64,000 nucleotides of DNA from Streptomyces sp. BV286 (GTDB lineage Bacteria; Actinomycetota; Actinomycetes; Streptomycetales; Streptomycetaceae), in NCBI RefSeq assembly GCF_019090165.1, contig NZ_JAHRIB010000174.1, positions 62,001 through 126,000 on the forward strand, written 5' to 3'. The notes under the pieces were generated by a model. That model did not search any database. It saw only the letters and a list, made by a program, of their open reading frames with translations, and was not told the origin of the DNA. Positions 14,589 to 23,676 of the stretch are shown one piece after another. The stretch's first letter is position 1. Every line of letters begins with the position of its first letter. The position numbers and the translations under genes are program-made.

Positions 14589-16937
14589 TCAGGCGCGCCA
14601 GTGCACCTTGAAGACCCACGCGTGCTGCCCCGCCTTGCGTGCCGCTTCGGGAACGTCGATCACCAGCGCTCCCTTGCTGAGAGTCCACGTCAGGGGCCGG
14701 CCGTGGCCGAGCATGGTGATTTTGTCGCCGTTGCGGATCGGGATCGGTGCTTCGACGGTGAGTGTGGCGCCGGGCTTCGTGAGGGAGTGGATGTAGAAGG
14801 CCTCGTCCGGGCGGATGGTGAACCGCAGGTCCTCGCCCAGTTCGGCCATCCTGGACCAGTACGTGGTGTCGTAGATCGCCTCCCCGTTGGTGCGCAGCCA
14901 TCGGCCCGTCTCACGCAGCCGGGTCTGCATGATCTCGGGGATGGTGCCGTCGGCACGTGGGCCGATGTCGAGGAGGAAGTTGCCGTTCTTGGAGACGATG
15001 TCGACGAGGCTGTGCACCACCGCTTCGGTCGTCATGTAGGCGTCGTCGGGTGTCGCCTGGTTGTAGCCGTAGCTGAAGGGGTCCAGGCCGCGGCTGGACT
15101 CCCACTTCGCGACGACCGTGTTGTCGTACGTCGTGTACTCGGGCGTCGTGAAGTCGTGGAAGGCGATGCCCGCACGGTCGTTGACGGTGACCTCGATGGG
15201 CCGGGCGCGGTTCTTCGCGTGGTTGAAGTAGTCGGCGAGGACGTGGAGGCTGTCGTTGACGCCGCCGATGTCGCACCAGATGACCTCGGGGTCGTAGCCG
15301 TGGATCAACTCCCTCATCTGTGCCGCCTGGTAGTCCTTCACGTAGTCCATGCCCGCGGTGTAGCCCGTGTAGGGCACCAGCTCCTGGGTGTACGGATTAC
15401 GCGGGGCGTGACCCATCCAGGGGTTGTCCGGGTTGAACCACTCGGGCATGGAGAAGTAGAGCCCGCGGTGGAGTTCGGGTGTGTAGCGGCGGGACGCGTC
15501 GAAGAGTTCCTTGACGAGATCCCGTTTCGGACCCATCTTCACGGAGTTGCGGTCGGAGACCTTCGTGTCCCACAGGGCGAAGCCTTCGTGGTGCTTCGAG
15601 GTCAGCACGTGGTACTCCGCGCCCGCGTCCCGGAACAGTTCGACCCAGGCGCGCGGATCGAACTTCTCCGCCGTGAACATCGGGATGAAGTCGTCGTAGG
15701 CGAAGTTCTCGCCGTACTTCTCGCGGTGGTACGCGAAGACGGCGTTCCCGGGATCCTGCATGTGGTTCCAGTACCACTCGGCGTACTGCTTTCCGACGGG
15801 CGACCAGGCGGGGACCGAGTAGACGCCCCAGTGGATGAAGATGCCGAACTTGGCGCCCTGGAACCAGTACGGCGCCTGGTGGCCTGAGAGGGAAGCCGCA
15901 GTGGGCTGGTAGTCGGATACGCCGAGGGTCAACCGGCGTTTCTGTGAAGCGACTTGGGTTCCGCGTCCGGTGACGGTCACTGAGCCGTCCCGGGCCGTGC
16001 CGGGGGCGGTGCCCCCGCGGTTGCGGATTCCCACGCGGACGCGGGCCTGCTCACCGGGGTCCAGGCGGCGGACACGAGCGGCTTCGACGGTGCGGGCTCC
16101 CGGAACCTCGACGCCCACCGACACGCCGTCCGTGGCCAGCACGGCCACCGTCCCCGCGTTGACGACGGTGGCTTCGATGCTCTGGGCGCCGGACGACTCC
16201 AGGAGCGAGTTCGTGGAGCGGGCCCCGCGCAGGGTCAACGCGCGCCCCTGGGCGGCAGGTTGCAGGGACAAAGCGAACACGTGGAGCGACGCCTTGTTCG
16301 CCTGCGCCGGGTTGGTCACCGGAAGTGTGATCGCAACGGCGTCGCGCTGTGGGTCGAGCCACAGTTCGGACGTGCCTATCCCCACACGGTGTTCGTCCCT
16401 GGTGCCGTCCGGTCCGTAGCGGTACGGCACCGACAGGGATCCGCCCGTGGCGTACCAGTCGGATCCGCCGAGGGTGGCGGTCGTGGTGGAGCCGTCCGCG
16501 TAGTGGACCGTGGCTCTGCCGGAGGCGTTGCCGTAACTGCCTGCGGTGAGGAAGACAGCCGAGAAGTAGCGGCCTTTGGGCAGGTCGACGCGCTGGCCGA
16601 GGGCGACGACGTTGTTCTTCGCGCCGGCATCCGAGGTCGGGAAGACGAACGGCGCGCCGTCGACTTCGACACGGCCCGCGGGAAGTTCCTCGCCCGGGAA
16701 CGTGTAGCCCGAGCCGTCGAAGTCACCGCCCCGCGCGGAGGTGGTGTCGACGCCGTCGTTGTCGTAGAGGGAGTCGAGGGGGACAGGCACAGGGTCGGGG
16801 ACGGGAGCCCACGGCCCGGCCTGCTTGGCGGGGGGTTCGGCGGCCGTGGCGGAGGTGGCTGAGGTGAGAGGAAGGGCTGCCGCGGCGGAAACCCCGGCTG
16901 CGGCGCCCAGGACCTGACGTCTCGGATACGTACCCAT
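14589..16937 (-). CDS. Exported alpha-L-fucosidase (GH29) with N-terminal beta-sandwich
   Basis: A 782-residue exported enzyme. MGTYPRRQVLGAAAGVSAAA is a Tat-type signal. Residues about 50-250 form a beta-rich domain (GRYFSAVFLTAGSYGNASG), followed by a CARDB/NEW3-like segment. The GH29 catalytic barrel starts near YWFQGAKFGIFIHWGVYSVP; SKHHEGFALWDTKV lies near residue 446 and EVIWCDIGGVND, with the probable nucleophile Asp, near 551. It should release L-fucose from glycans outside the cell. The ATG at 16937 was chosen for the signal peptide. No sugar-uptake genes adjoin it. Confidence 0.92.
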   Translation of the reverse strand: MGTYPRRQVLGAAAGVSAAAALPLTSATSATAAEPPAKQAGPWAPVPDPVPVPLDSLYDNDGVDTTSARGGDFDGSGYTFPGEELPAGRVEVDGAPFVFPTSDAGAKNNVVALGQRVDLPKGRYFSAVFLTAGSYGNASGRATVHYADGSTTTATLGGSDWYATGGSLSVPYRYGPDGTRDEHRVGIGTSELWLDPQRDAVAITLPVTNPAQANKASLHVFALSLQPAAQGRALTLRGARSTNSLLESSGAQSIEATVVNAGTVAVLATDGVSVGVEVPGARTVEAARVRRLDPGEQARVRVGIRNRGGTAPGTARDGSVTVTGRGTQVASQKRRLTLGVSDYQPTAASLSGHQAPYWFQGAKFGIFIHWGVYSVPAWSPVGKQYAEWYWNHMQDPGNAVFAYHREKYGENFAYDDFIPMFTAEKFDPRAWVELFRDAGAEYHVLTSKHHEGFALWDTKVSDRNSVKMGPKRDLVKELFDASRRYTPELHRGLYFSMPEWFNPDNPWMGHAPRNPYTQELVPYTGYTAGMDYVKDYQAAQMRELIHGYDPEVIWCDIGGVNDSLHVLADYFNHAKNRARPIEVTVNDRAGIAFHDFTTPEYTTYDNTVVAKWESSRGLDPFSYGYNQATPDDAYMTTEAVVHSLVDIVSKNGNFLLDIGPRADGTIPEIMQTRLRETGRWLRTNGEAIYDTTYWSRMAELGEDLRFTIRPDEAFYIHSLTKPGATLTVEAPIPIRNGDKITMLGHGRPLTWTLSKGALVIDVPEAARKAGQHAWVFKVHWRA

Positions 16938-17349
16938 GAGCGGCTCCAATTCATCGGATGTCTGATGATCGAGGGGAGTCGCGGTGCTGTCAACGGTGCG
17001 GACAGAGAGTGGAGTCGGGGAAATAGGTAGGATGATCAGTGAGGATCCTGAGTCCGTGGGATGGGTGCCCGGTATATGGTGAATCTCCGTCGCGCCACCG
17101 AGCGCCATGACGGACCGTCCCGCATCCGGATGAGCTGAACCGGGCGGCTGCCCATCCAGACCAGCCATCGGCCGAACCTACGCGGTCGTCGCACGAAACC
17201 GCTGAACTGTGTTCGCTTCTCCGTCAGTTGGTGCCTGAGCGCCGAGTGCCCGTTCCTGATCATCACCAGCGGACCGGCGACCAGCGACCGGTAGCCCCTC
17301 TACCCCGACCCCACTCCCGTCGTCGCCGATTCATTGCTGGACCGGATGA
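16938..17349. other. Intergenic region without recognisable gene
   Basis: A 412-base stretch between the start of the fucosidase gene and the end of the LLM oxidoreductase gene, both on the minus strand. It presumably contains the fucosidase promoter. No convincing coding sequence or strong hairpin was seen. Confidence 0.5.
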
Positions 17350-18213
17350 TCAGATCACCGGCGGTCCCGCCTCGATCCGGCGCAGTACCGGAGGCAGGCG
17401 GTCCAGGTCCGGGCCGGTCTGGACCTGGCGCTCGTCCCACCAGGTGGCACCGGCGTCGCGCAGCGGACCGATGACGTCCCTGGCCTTCGCGGCATCCGAG
17501 GACGTGGCACCGCCGAGCACGACTTCAAAGGGCCGCTCGTCTCCGGCCATGCGGTGCTCACGTACATAGCCGACAAGATCCCGTACCTCCGCCACCTCGG
17601 GTACATGCCCATGCCGGGCCGTCTCGAAGAGAGGCACCGCGCCGTCCCAGCGCGCTGCGCGCCGCATCGGCGGGCGACGCGGCCAGAAGCCGCCGATCCA
17701 CACCGGCGGACCGGGCCGCTGCACCGTGGCAGGCAGCAACGTCACATCCCGGACCTGGTAGTGCCGGCCCTGGTGGTTCACCGGCTCGCCGGACCACCAG
17801 CGCCCCAACAGTTCCAGTCCCTCGTCCAGCCGCTCGGCGAGGACGCGTGGCTCGGCCGTGTCGCCGAAACTGCGGTATTCGTCCTCGACCGGGCCGCCCA
17901 GGCCGGCTGTGAAGATCACCCGGCCGTTGCTGAGATGGTCCAGGGTGGCCACCTGGCGGGCCAGTTGCTGCGGACGGTAGCGGGGGACCGGCGTCAGGAG
18001 GGTGCCCAGCCGGATCCGCGAGGTCGCCAGCGCGGCTGCGGTCAGCAGCATCCAGGGGTCTCCGAAGGGGCGTCCCTGGTGTTGTCGGTGCAGTACGTGG
18101 TCCCAGACGAAAAGTCCGTCCCAGCCGGCCTGTTCGGCGGCAGTTGCCACGGACGCGACATTGCGGGGGTCGGCGAAGTCGCCGAAGTTGGGGATGTTGA
18201 TGGAGAAGCGCAT
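17350..18213 (-). CDS. LLM-class flavin/F420-dependent oxidoreductase
   Basis: A 287-residue luciferase-like monooxygenase-fold protein: MRFSINIPNFGDFADPRNVA, AEQAGWDGLFVWDHVL, TSRIRLGTLLTPVPRYRPQQ, RQVATLDHLSNGRVIFTAGL and GPPVWIGGFWPRR. Actinobacterial members often use F420 rather than FMN; the cofactor cannot be settled here. It may oxidise or reduce a small organic substrate in the cytoplasm. It stands alone, with over 190 bases to the next gene on either side. Confidence 0.9.
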   Translation of the reverse strand: MRFSINIPNFGDFADPRNVASVATAAEQAGWDGLFVWDHVLHRQHQGRPFGDPWMLLTAAALATSRIRLGTLLTPVPRYRPQQLARQVATLDHLSNGRVIFTAGLGGPVEDEYRSFGDTAEPRVLAERLDEGLELLGRWWSGEPVNHQGRHYQVRDVTLLPATVQRPGPPVWIGGFWPRRPPMRRAARWDGAVPLFETARHGHVPEVAEVRDLVGYVREHRMAGDERPFEVVLGGATSSDAAKARDVIGPLRDAGATWWDERQVQTGPDLDRLPPVLRRIEAGPPVI

Positions 18214-18407
18214 CTCAGCAGGATGCGGAACTGGCCGTGACGGAGCAATCGAATTCGGATCCGGGCGGCTTCACGGCGGGGCCCCCGGCGAACGCAGCAC
18301 CACACGTACTCCACCGGGCTCGTCGCACGGCGGCTGTACCGGCAGGGCCGACCGTTAGCCATGAACGAGGCCGGCGCCCCAGTCCGAAGCGCGCTTCATA
18401 CCGGAGG

Positions 18408-19565
18408 TCAACGAACAAGCTCAGCGAAGGGGCCGTCGGTCGCGAAGGAGTGGGCAGCAAACCGCTTGCCCATTCGGCGATACGCGGTGGCGGTGGGGTG
18501 AAGGCCGTCGGGCAGATCGTCTGCCTCATCCGGGCCGAGCAGCTCTCGTCCGTCGAGATGGTGAAGGTGGGGATCAGCCGTTTGTCGTGCCGCAGCGATC
18601 CGGGCCAGCTCAGCACGGACCACCGTCAGTGACAATGCGCCGGCGGCCACATCTGCCGGGTCGCCCAGCGCAGTGATCCTCCCGTCCGGTCCGGTCGCGG
18701 CCGGGCCGGGAACCTGCTCAAGGGCTGGACAGCTCACAGGGGAGATCAACAGCAGCGGAGTGTCCGGGTGGCCGTCCCGGATCGTGTCCAGAAATCCGTG
18801 GAGTGCCGGGCCGAACGTCCGCAGTCGGAAGGCGGGCAGGCTCACGATGTTGATGCCCACCTTGAGGCTGATCAGGTCGGCGGGCGTGTCGCGGATCGTA
18901 CGGGCGACATAGGGATCCAGCAGCGCGTTGCCGGCCTGGCTGAGGTTGATCACCTCCACCCCTCCGAGCGCGGCGGCCACCACCGGCCAGGTTCCGGTCG
19001 GGCCGTCGGCCTCGATGCAGTGGCTGATGGAACTGCCGTGGTGGACCCAGCGGCGCCGCCCGTCCGGCAGCGGTGCCAGCACGTCGCCGTCAGCGCGTAG
19101 TGCCACCAGTTCCGTAGGAGTCTGCTGTGGGAGCCACAGCTCGACGTTCTTCATGCCGGCCGGCAGTCCGGCGAAGCGTACGGTCCCAGGTTTGCCCGGC
19201 ACGAGTCGCTGTACGGCCCTGGGGCCCGCCATGCGCATCACGTTGCCGACCGGCGCCTGCCGACGCCCTGCCAGGGCGCCGTCCACCAACAACTCCAGCA
19301 TCCCGGTCGGGCGAGGGTGGGCGTCGGTGTCGAGCTGGCCGGTGGAGGTGAGTACCTCGAACTCCAATGCGCGGGCGTCGGTGCGGAACACCAGCCGCAC
19401 CCCCGAGGGCATCACGGTCACCCCGTAGACCGAGGGGTCCTGGTACTGCTCCTTGGTCCACGCGGGCAACCGGCGCGGCATGACCCCTGCCGGTGTGGTC
19501 TCCAGGTCCAGCGCACCGCGTATCTCCACCGGTCCGCCGACCAGCGGAACCGTCCGCATCGCCAT
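18408..19565 (-). CDS. SGNH/GDSL-type esterase
   Basis: About 385 residues. An N-terminal beta-sandwich (residues about 1-150, with GVRLVFRTDARALEFEV) is followed by an SGNH hydrolase domain. The nucleophile block is WVHHGSSISHCIEADGPTGT, block III is SLKVGINI and the catalytic Asp/His block is LPDGLHPTATAYRRMG. The N-domain/SGNH arrangement resembles carbohydrate or lipid esterases. No signal peptide is seen, so it is probably cytoplasmic. A YciI-like gene lies 64 bases upstream on the same strand, possibly co-transcribed. In-frame starts at 19571 and 19559 are alternatives. Confidence 0.85.
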   Translation of the reverse strand: MAMRTVPLVGGPVEIRGALDLETTPAGVMPRRLPAWTKEQYQDPSVYGVTVMPSGVRLVFRTDARALEFEVLTSTGQLDTDAHPRPTGMLELLVDGALAGRRQAPVGNVMRMAGPRAVQRLVPGKPGTVRFAGLPAGMKNVELWLPQQTPTELVALRADGDVLAPLPDGRRRWVHHGSSISHCIEADGPTGTWPVVAAALGGVEVINLSQAGNALLDPYVARTIRDTPADLISLKVGINIVSLPAFRLRTFGPALHGFLDTIRDGHPDTPLLLISPVSCPALEQVPGPAATGPDGRITALGDPADVAAGALSLTVVRAELARIAAARQTADPHLHHLDGRELLGPDEADDLPDGLHPTATAYRRMGKRFAAHSFATDGPFAELVR

Positions 19566-19629
19566 CGTCACCGCTGCTGTCCCAGGTCGACGCGTTCCGG
19601 CGATGGCATCCGTCCGGTGTCTCCGTCGT

Positions 19630-20178
19630 TCATCGGCGCCCGCCGAACTCCCAGTGGTGGACCTCGATGTCTGCGTAGCGGTCCGGGGTCAGGACGGCGC
19701 GTGCCGTATCCGGGTCCGGGGCCCTGAGCAGTACCGCCGTGCCCAGCCAGGTGTCGCCGTCGTCGGACAGCAGCGGCCCGTACGCGATCAGCTCGTCCTG
19801 GTCGGGCGGCAGGTCGAGGTCGGCTGCCGGGCCCTCGCCGAGGCCGAGCACCAGGTACCGGTCGCCACCGCTCCGGCCACCGGGAAAATCCCACATGGTG
19901 CGCCCCAGGACGTTGCGCCACCGGCGCAGCAGCACGTCCCGGAACGCACCGGCCTGGTAGTTGGGCTCGTCGAAGGCGAATGCACGGGCAGCGGCGGGAT
20001 CGGGCAGATCGACGATATGCACGCTTCCGGTGGGCGTTTCACCGTCAGCGGCGAAGGTCGGGCCGCGAGCGATCAGTTCCTTCGCATACCGGTCCATGTA
20101 GGACCAGTGCTCCTCAGTCAACTCCTCGCGAAGGGCAAGGGAGCCGGGCCGGTCTCGGTGGTAGCAGAAGTACTCCAT
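19630..20178 (-). CDS. Duplicated YciI-like domain protein
   Basis: About 182 residues with two ferredoxin-like YciI halves. The first has EYFCYHRDRPGSLALREELT, HWSYMDRYAKELIARGPTF and GSVHIVDLPDPAAARAFAF. The second has RYLVLGLGEG, DELIAYGPLLSDDGDTWLG and RAPDPDTARAVLTPDRYADI. Single YciI domains form dimers with His/Asp-lined pockets, so the duplication mimics a dimer in one chain. Function unknown. The ATG at 20178 has GGAAGG upstream; a GTG two codons earlier is possible. Probably in an operon with the SGNH esterase. Confidence 0.8.
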   Translation of the reverse strand: MEYFCYHRDRPGSLALREELTEEHWSYMDRYAKELIARGPTFAADGETPTGSVHIVDLPDPAAARAFAFDEPNYQAGAFRDVLLRRWRNVLGRTMWDFPGGRSGGDRYLVLGLGEGPAADLDLPPDQDELIAYGPLLSDDGDTWLGTAVLLRAPDPDTARAVLTPDRYADIEVHHWEFGGRR

Positions 20179-20289
20179 GACCACAGACCCTTCCGCACCA
20201 AGGTCACCATCTCAACCGGCTTTTGCCGGCGAGAAGCGTAGCCGCGTCTCGACCAGGTCCTGAAACCTCAGTGGGTCCTCTGCAGCCGT

Positions 20290-20322
20290 GATGCCCGGCC
20301 GCCGTTGAGGCTGCCGGGCATC
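20290..20322 (-). terminator. Hairpin terminator of alpha/beta hydrolase gene
   Basis: GATGCCCGGC (20290-20299) and GCCGGGCATC (20313-20322) form a perfect 10-bp stem with a 13-base loop. It lies 47 bases downstream of the hydrolase stop and before the next minus-strand gene. Confidence 0.7.
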
Positions 20323-20368
20323 AGCGTTTGCGACGCGGGAAGAGGGTGCGCCCGTGGGTGCCTGACAA

Positions 20369-21127
20369 TCAGACGCTGAAGAACTTACGGAGGCGGGACA
20401 CGAACCAATCGGGCTGTGCCAGGTGCGGATAGTGCGTGCGCTTCGGTGCCTGTTCGATCACGGCGGCGGGGATGCGGTCGGCGAGCCACTCGGCGTAGTC
20501 GGCGCCGGCGTCCGTTCCATGCAAGGACAGGTACGGGACACCAGGCGGGAGACTCGTGGCCCGTCGAGACCACGCTGCCAGGGTCTCAGCGTCCCAATCG
20601 AGCAATGGGGTCCAGAATCCGTCGAACACGTCCTGGTCGAGGGTGCGGCGGCGTTCGATGTCGGCCACGAGCTCAGGGTCCAACTCACCGTACATCGAGG
20701 CGAGAACCGTACGAGCGAAGTCCTCGAAGCCCTCTCCCCGCACAGCGATGGCTATCTCCGCGGGCAGCGGACCGACTCGCAGCGACTGGTCGACGTTGAC
20801 CACACCGCGGGTCGGATAACGAGCTGCGTAGGCAGTCGCGATCACCCCGCCGAGGGAGTGGCCGACGATGAACGGTGGTTGGTCCCCTGTCAGATCCTCG
20901 CCCAGCGACTCGATCAGACGGTGGATGTCCTCCACCGACTCGTCGATCCCGAAGGGTGCGGTCCGAGGCGATTCCCCGTGGCCACGCAGATCGACGCGCA
21001 GCACGCGGAAGTGCTGCTGCAGGCGAACCGGGTCCCAGAAGCTGCGGTTCTCGGTGATGCCGTGGACTGCCACGAGCAGCGGTCCCGTGCCCTGGAGGTC
21101 GTGGGCCAGCTGATTGTTGTGTGTCAT
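20369..21127 (-). CDS. Alpha/beta-hydrolase
   Basis: About 252 residues with a standard alpha/beta-hydrolase layout: oxyanion-hole strand LLVAVHGITENRSFWDP, LRVDLRGHGESPRTAPFG, nucleophile elbow IVGHSLGGVIATAYAARYP with catalytic Ser, and a C-terminal His in RTHYPHLAQPDWF. It is probably a soluble esterase or lactonase-like enzyme; substrate unknown. The ATG at 21127 is preferred over a GTG two codons upstream. A strong hairpin follows it. No cofactor gene is adjacent. Confidence 0.88.
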   Translation of the reverse strand: MTHNNQLAHDLQGTGPLLVAVHGITENRSFWDPVRLQQHFRVLRVDLRGHGESPRTAPFGIDESVEDIHRLIESLGEDLTGDQPPFIVGHSLGGVIATAYAARYPTRGVVNVDQSLRVGPLPAEIAIAVRGEGFEDFARTVLASMYGELDPELVADIERRRTLDQDVFDGFWTPLLDWDAETLAAWSRRATSLPPGVPYLSLHGTDAGADYAEWLADRIPAAVIEQAPKRTHYPHLAQPDWFVSRLRKFFSV

Positions 21128-21370
21128 GGTCACTCTCGGTTGTGATGCGGGTTTTACGGATTGGAACCGTTCGGCAAACAGCCCGAAGGGCGGAACTTCA
21201 CCAACGCTGGTAACGGTCCGCCCTCAGCACAATGAAGCCGGCGGTTTGAGAAGACGGATTGTTGGTGGCGGTGGTTGCTGCTGTCGTGAGGTGAAGCAGT
21301 TCGGTGGGCAGGCGTCCGCAGTCTCGGATCCTTCTGTTCTGTGCGCCTGTTCCTCGCTGATGGGGTGGAA

Positions 21371-21898
21371 CTACTTGCGGACTCGGCCCCATGGTTTGAA
21401 GACCGAGAGCACTGTGGCAAAGCTCAGGAGCGCCATGGCGGTTGCGGCGAGGAACGAGAGGAACCAGATGTCGCGCAACGGCTGTTCCCCCGAAGCGAGT
21501 TCGGTGATGGGGCCCAGGAACGTCAGCATCATCGCGCAGGCGATGACGTTGAGGACCAGCTTCACGGCGACCCACCAGTAGCGTACGAGTCCCCACTTGG
21601 TCGCCAGTCCCAGCAGGACGCCGGTGACCAGGCAGACCGTGCCTGCTATGAGTGCCGTCAGCAGGAGAGGGACGACGAAGAAGTCCGCGAGTGCTTGGTA
21701 TACGGCGGTGCGGTCGTCGCCCGCGCGAACCCAGCCGATCGCCACCAGGACGATGGAGATGACATCGATGCCGATCCAGGCCCCCGCCGAGACGACATGC
21801 GTGACGAGGACGCTCTTGCGCAGCCGGGCCGGGATGGTCCAGCGGACCCGGTTGGCCTGTCGTGGCGGGGTGGTTCGGGCTGGGGAAAGGGTGGTCAT
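21371..21898 (-). CDS. Four-helix integral membrane protein
   Basis: A 175-residue protein. After a basic, disordered N-terminus (MTTLSPARTTPPRQANRVRW) come four hydrophobic helices: VTHVVSAGAWIGIDVISIVL, FFVVPLLLTALIAGTVCLV, VAVKLVLNVIACAMMLTFLG and WFLSFLAATAMALLSFATVL. The layout resembles the DUF2269-type predicted membrane protein family, but the match is tentative. The start at 21898 excludes an implausible arginine-rich extension running to 22171. Function unknown. Confidence 0.65.
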   Translation of the reverse strand: MTTLSPARTTPPRQANRVRWTIPARLRKSVLVTHVVSAGAWIGIDVISIVLVAIGWVRAGDDRTAVYQALADFFVVPLLLTALIAGTVCLVTGVLLGLATKWGLVRYWWVAVKLVLNVIACAMMLTFLGPITELASGEQPLRDIWFLSFLAATAMALLSFATVLSVFKPWGRVRK

Positions 21899-22044
21899 GG
21901 CTGTCCTCGTCTGCGGATCGTCTGCGGATCGTCTCGGGTGGGTCAGCAGTCGGCTCCCTGACAGGGCCTGCCCTGCGCGGTTGGAATGTGGCGTGAGGGC
22001 GTCCGGTCCCCTTCTCCGGCGCATCACGGGACCGTGGTGTCGCT

Positions 22045-22878
22045 CTATGCGTGCCACAGCCAGTTGGCTCGGTCGTACATCGGCTCGAAGCCGGCGCGCA
22101 GCAGGTTGTGCAAGGACGGGTTGTGCTCGCCGGAGTTCTCCGCCGCGGTCTCCGCGACGATCCAACGGCACCCCTCGGCCGCGGCTGCGTGGAGTCGGGC
22201 GGCGAGCAGCGCGGACTGGGCGCCGCGGCCGCGTGCGTCAGGGAGGGTGGCCCCGGCGAACATGTGGGCGCACTCGCCGTTGAGGAAGACGCTCCCGACC
22301 GCGACGATGCGCTTGTCGGCCCAGACCGCGTACTGCCGCCAATTCGCCTTGCCTACGAAGGACGCGGCCATCCCGATCATGTCGGGTGAGGTGAACCCGA
22401 AGGTGGTCATCATGACGGTGTCCCATTCGTGGGCCTGTCGGTCCTCGACGACGCCGACCCGCCAGCCTGCTTCCAGTACGGGAACGCCGACGGTGGCGGG
22501 CATCCTCTCGATGTCGCGGCTGAGCTTGGTGTACCGACTGTCCTCGGTGAGTCCCAGCTTCGAGGCGATGGCGGCCCAGCCGGGCGGCAACGAGCGTGGT
22601 GCGAGCATGATCGAGCCCTGCGCCACCCCTTGCTGCCGGTAGAAGTCGCACACCGGGGTCAGGTCGTCGATGGTGATCGGACGATCGGTGCCGAAGCCGC
22701 CTGCCCGGTTGAAGAAGTGGCTCGGGTCCTCGCGGATGGTCAGCGCCTGCGCCGGGCCGATGTGTAACGCGCCAAGACCCAGGGTCTCCTGTACGGATGG
22801 CGGGGCGCTGGTCGCGAAGTCGGTGTAGGCCGTGATCTCGGTCAGCTCGGCGATGTCTGAAGGCACGGTGGTCGTCAT
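22045..22878 (-). CDS. GNAT-family N-acetyltransferase
   Basis: About 277 residues from the ATG at 22878. The C-terminal half has the GNAT acetyl-CoA site, AGATLPDARGRGAQSALLAA (motif A, with R-G-R-G-A), then RLHAAAAEGCRWIVAETA and HNLLRAGFEPMYDRANW. The N-terminal ~130 residues are divergent, possibly a second degenerate GNAT fold. Substrate unknown. It lies downstream of the F420-reductase-like and inositol-phosphatase-like genes on the same strand with a 110-base gap, so it may belong to the unit facing the LysR regulator. Confidence 0.82.
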   Translation of the reverse strand: MTTTVPSDIAELTEITAYTDFATSAPPSVQETLGLGALHIGPAQALTIREDPSHFFNRAGGFGTDRPITIDDLTPVCDFYRQQGVAQGSIMLAPRSLPPGWAAIASKLGLTEDSRYTKLSRDIERMPATVGVPVLEAGWRVGVVEDRQAHEWDTVMMTTFGFTSPDMIGMAASFVGKANWRQYAVWADKRIVAVGSVFLNGECAHMFAGATLPDARGRGAQSALLAARLHAAAAEGCRWIVAETAAENSGEHNPSLHNLLRAGFEPMYDRANWLWHA

Positions 22879-22988
22879 ACGTGGCTCTCGCTCGTGTGGC
22901 AGTGCTGGGAATGTGGGAGGAGGGGCTGTGCTCGGGCGGTGGGACGTCCCGTGTGTCCGGTGCGACGGACGCACTGCTCCGGGAGGGG

Positions 22989-23633
22989 TCAGCGGGCGAG
23001 GGAGACGGCGAAGGGAGCGAAGCCGTTGCGGCGCATGATGTGGGGGACGACGAGGATCATGGCTTCGGTGGCGCGGGCAGTGGTGATGCCGCCGAGGTCC
23101 TCGATCCAGTCGGGCTGCCAGCCCAGGTCGTCGAGAAGGCCCGTGACGGTCTTCTTTGCCTGTTCGTCGTCTCCGGAGAGGTAGGCGGTGGGCGGGGAGG
23201 CCAGGGTTCCCGGGGCGGTCATGACCATGAACAGCATGGTGTTGAGCGTCTTGACGACGCGGGTGTCGGGCAGGGCGGCCTGGAGCTGTTCGGCGAGGCT
23301 GCTACCGGGGTAGCACAGGTCGCCGGGCAGCTTGTCGGCGGCGTCGTGGGTGGCGTTGGAGACATCGATGAGGATCTTGTCCGCGAGTTCGGCCCGCAGG
23401 GCGGTGAATCGGCCCAGGGTGCTGATTCCGGGGGTGGCGTTGATCACGATGTCCGCGGTGCGGGCGGTGGTGGGGTGGTCGGCGTAGCGGACGGCGGTTC
23501 CCTCGGTGGGCGGCGTGCCCGTCTCGACGCCGCTCTGACGGCGGCCGAGGGTGACGTGGTGTCCCGCGGCCGCGAGGCTGCGAGCGAGGTTGGTGCCGAC
23601 GCGGCCGGCGCCCAGAATGCCGATGCTGCTCAT
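22989..23633 (-). CDS. NADPH-dependent F420 reductase-like Rossmann protein
   Basis: A 214-residue protein with an N-terminal dinucleotide-binding motif (MSSIGILGAGRVGTNLARSL, GHHVTLGRRQSG), ADIVINATPGIS, KILIDVSNATHD and ALPDTRVVKTLNTM. This matches the NpdG-like/NAD(P)-binding F420_oxidored family, which in true members transfers hydride between NADPH and F420. Whether this copy acts on F420 is unproven. It lies 43 bases after the inositol-phosphatase-like gene and is probably in the same operon. Confidence 0.85.
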   Translation of the reverse strand: MSSIGILGAGRVGTNLARSLAAAGHHVTLGRRQSGVETGTPPTEGTAVRYADHPTTARTADIVINATPGISTLGRFTALRAELADKILIDVSNATHDAADKLPGDLCYPGSSLAEQLQAALPDTRVVKTLNTMLFMVMTAPGTLASPPTAYLSGDDEQAKKTVTGLLDDLGWQPDWIEDLGGITTARATEAMILVVPHIMRRNGFAPFAVSLAR

Positions 23634-23676
23634 GTTGGGTTGCCCCTTGCGGACTTGGTGGGTATGGGCGGGCTGG

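Noticed and set aside
14601..15887. 428-codon plus-strand open frame
   Set aside because: Antisense to the fucosidase; Val/Asp/Glu-rich, no motif, no ribosome site.
21188..21223. Possible hairpin (GGGCGGA / TCCGCCC) as a terminator
   Set aside because: Seven-base arms with a 22-base loop in high-GC DNA; too weak to call.
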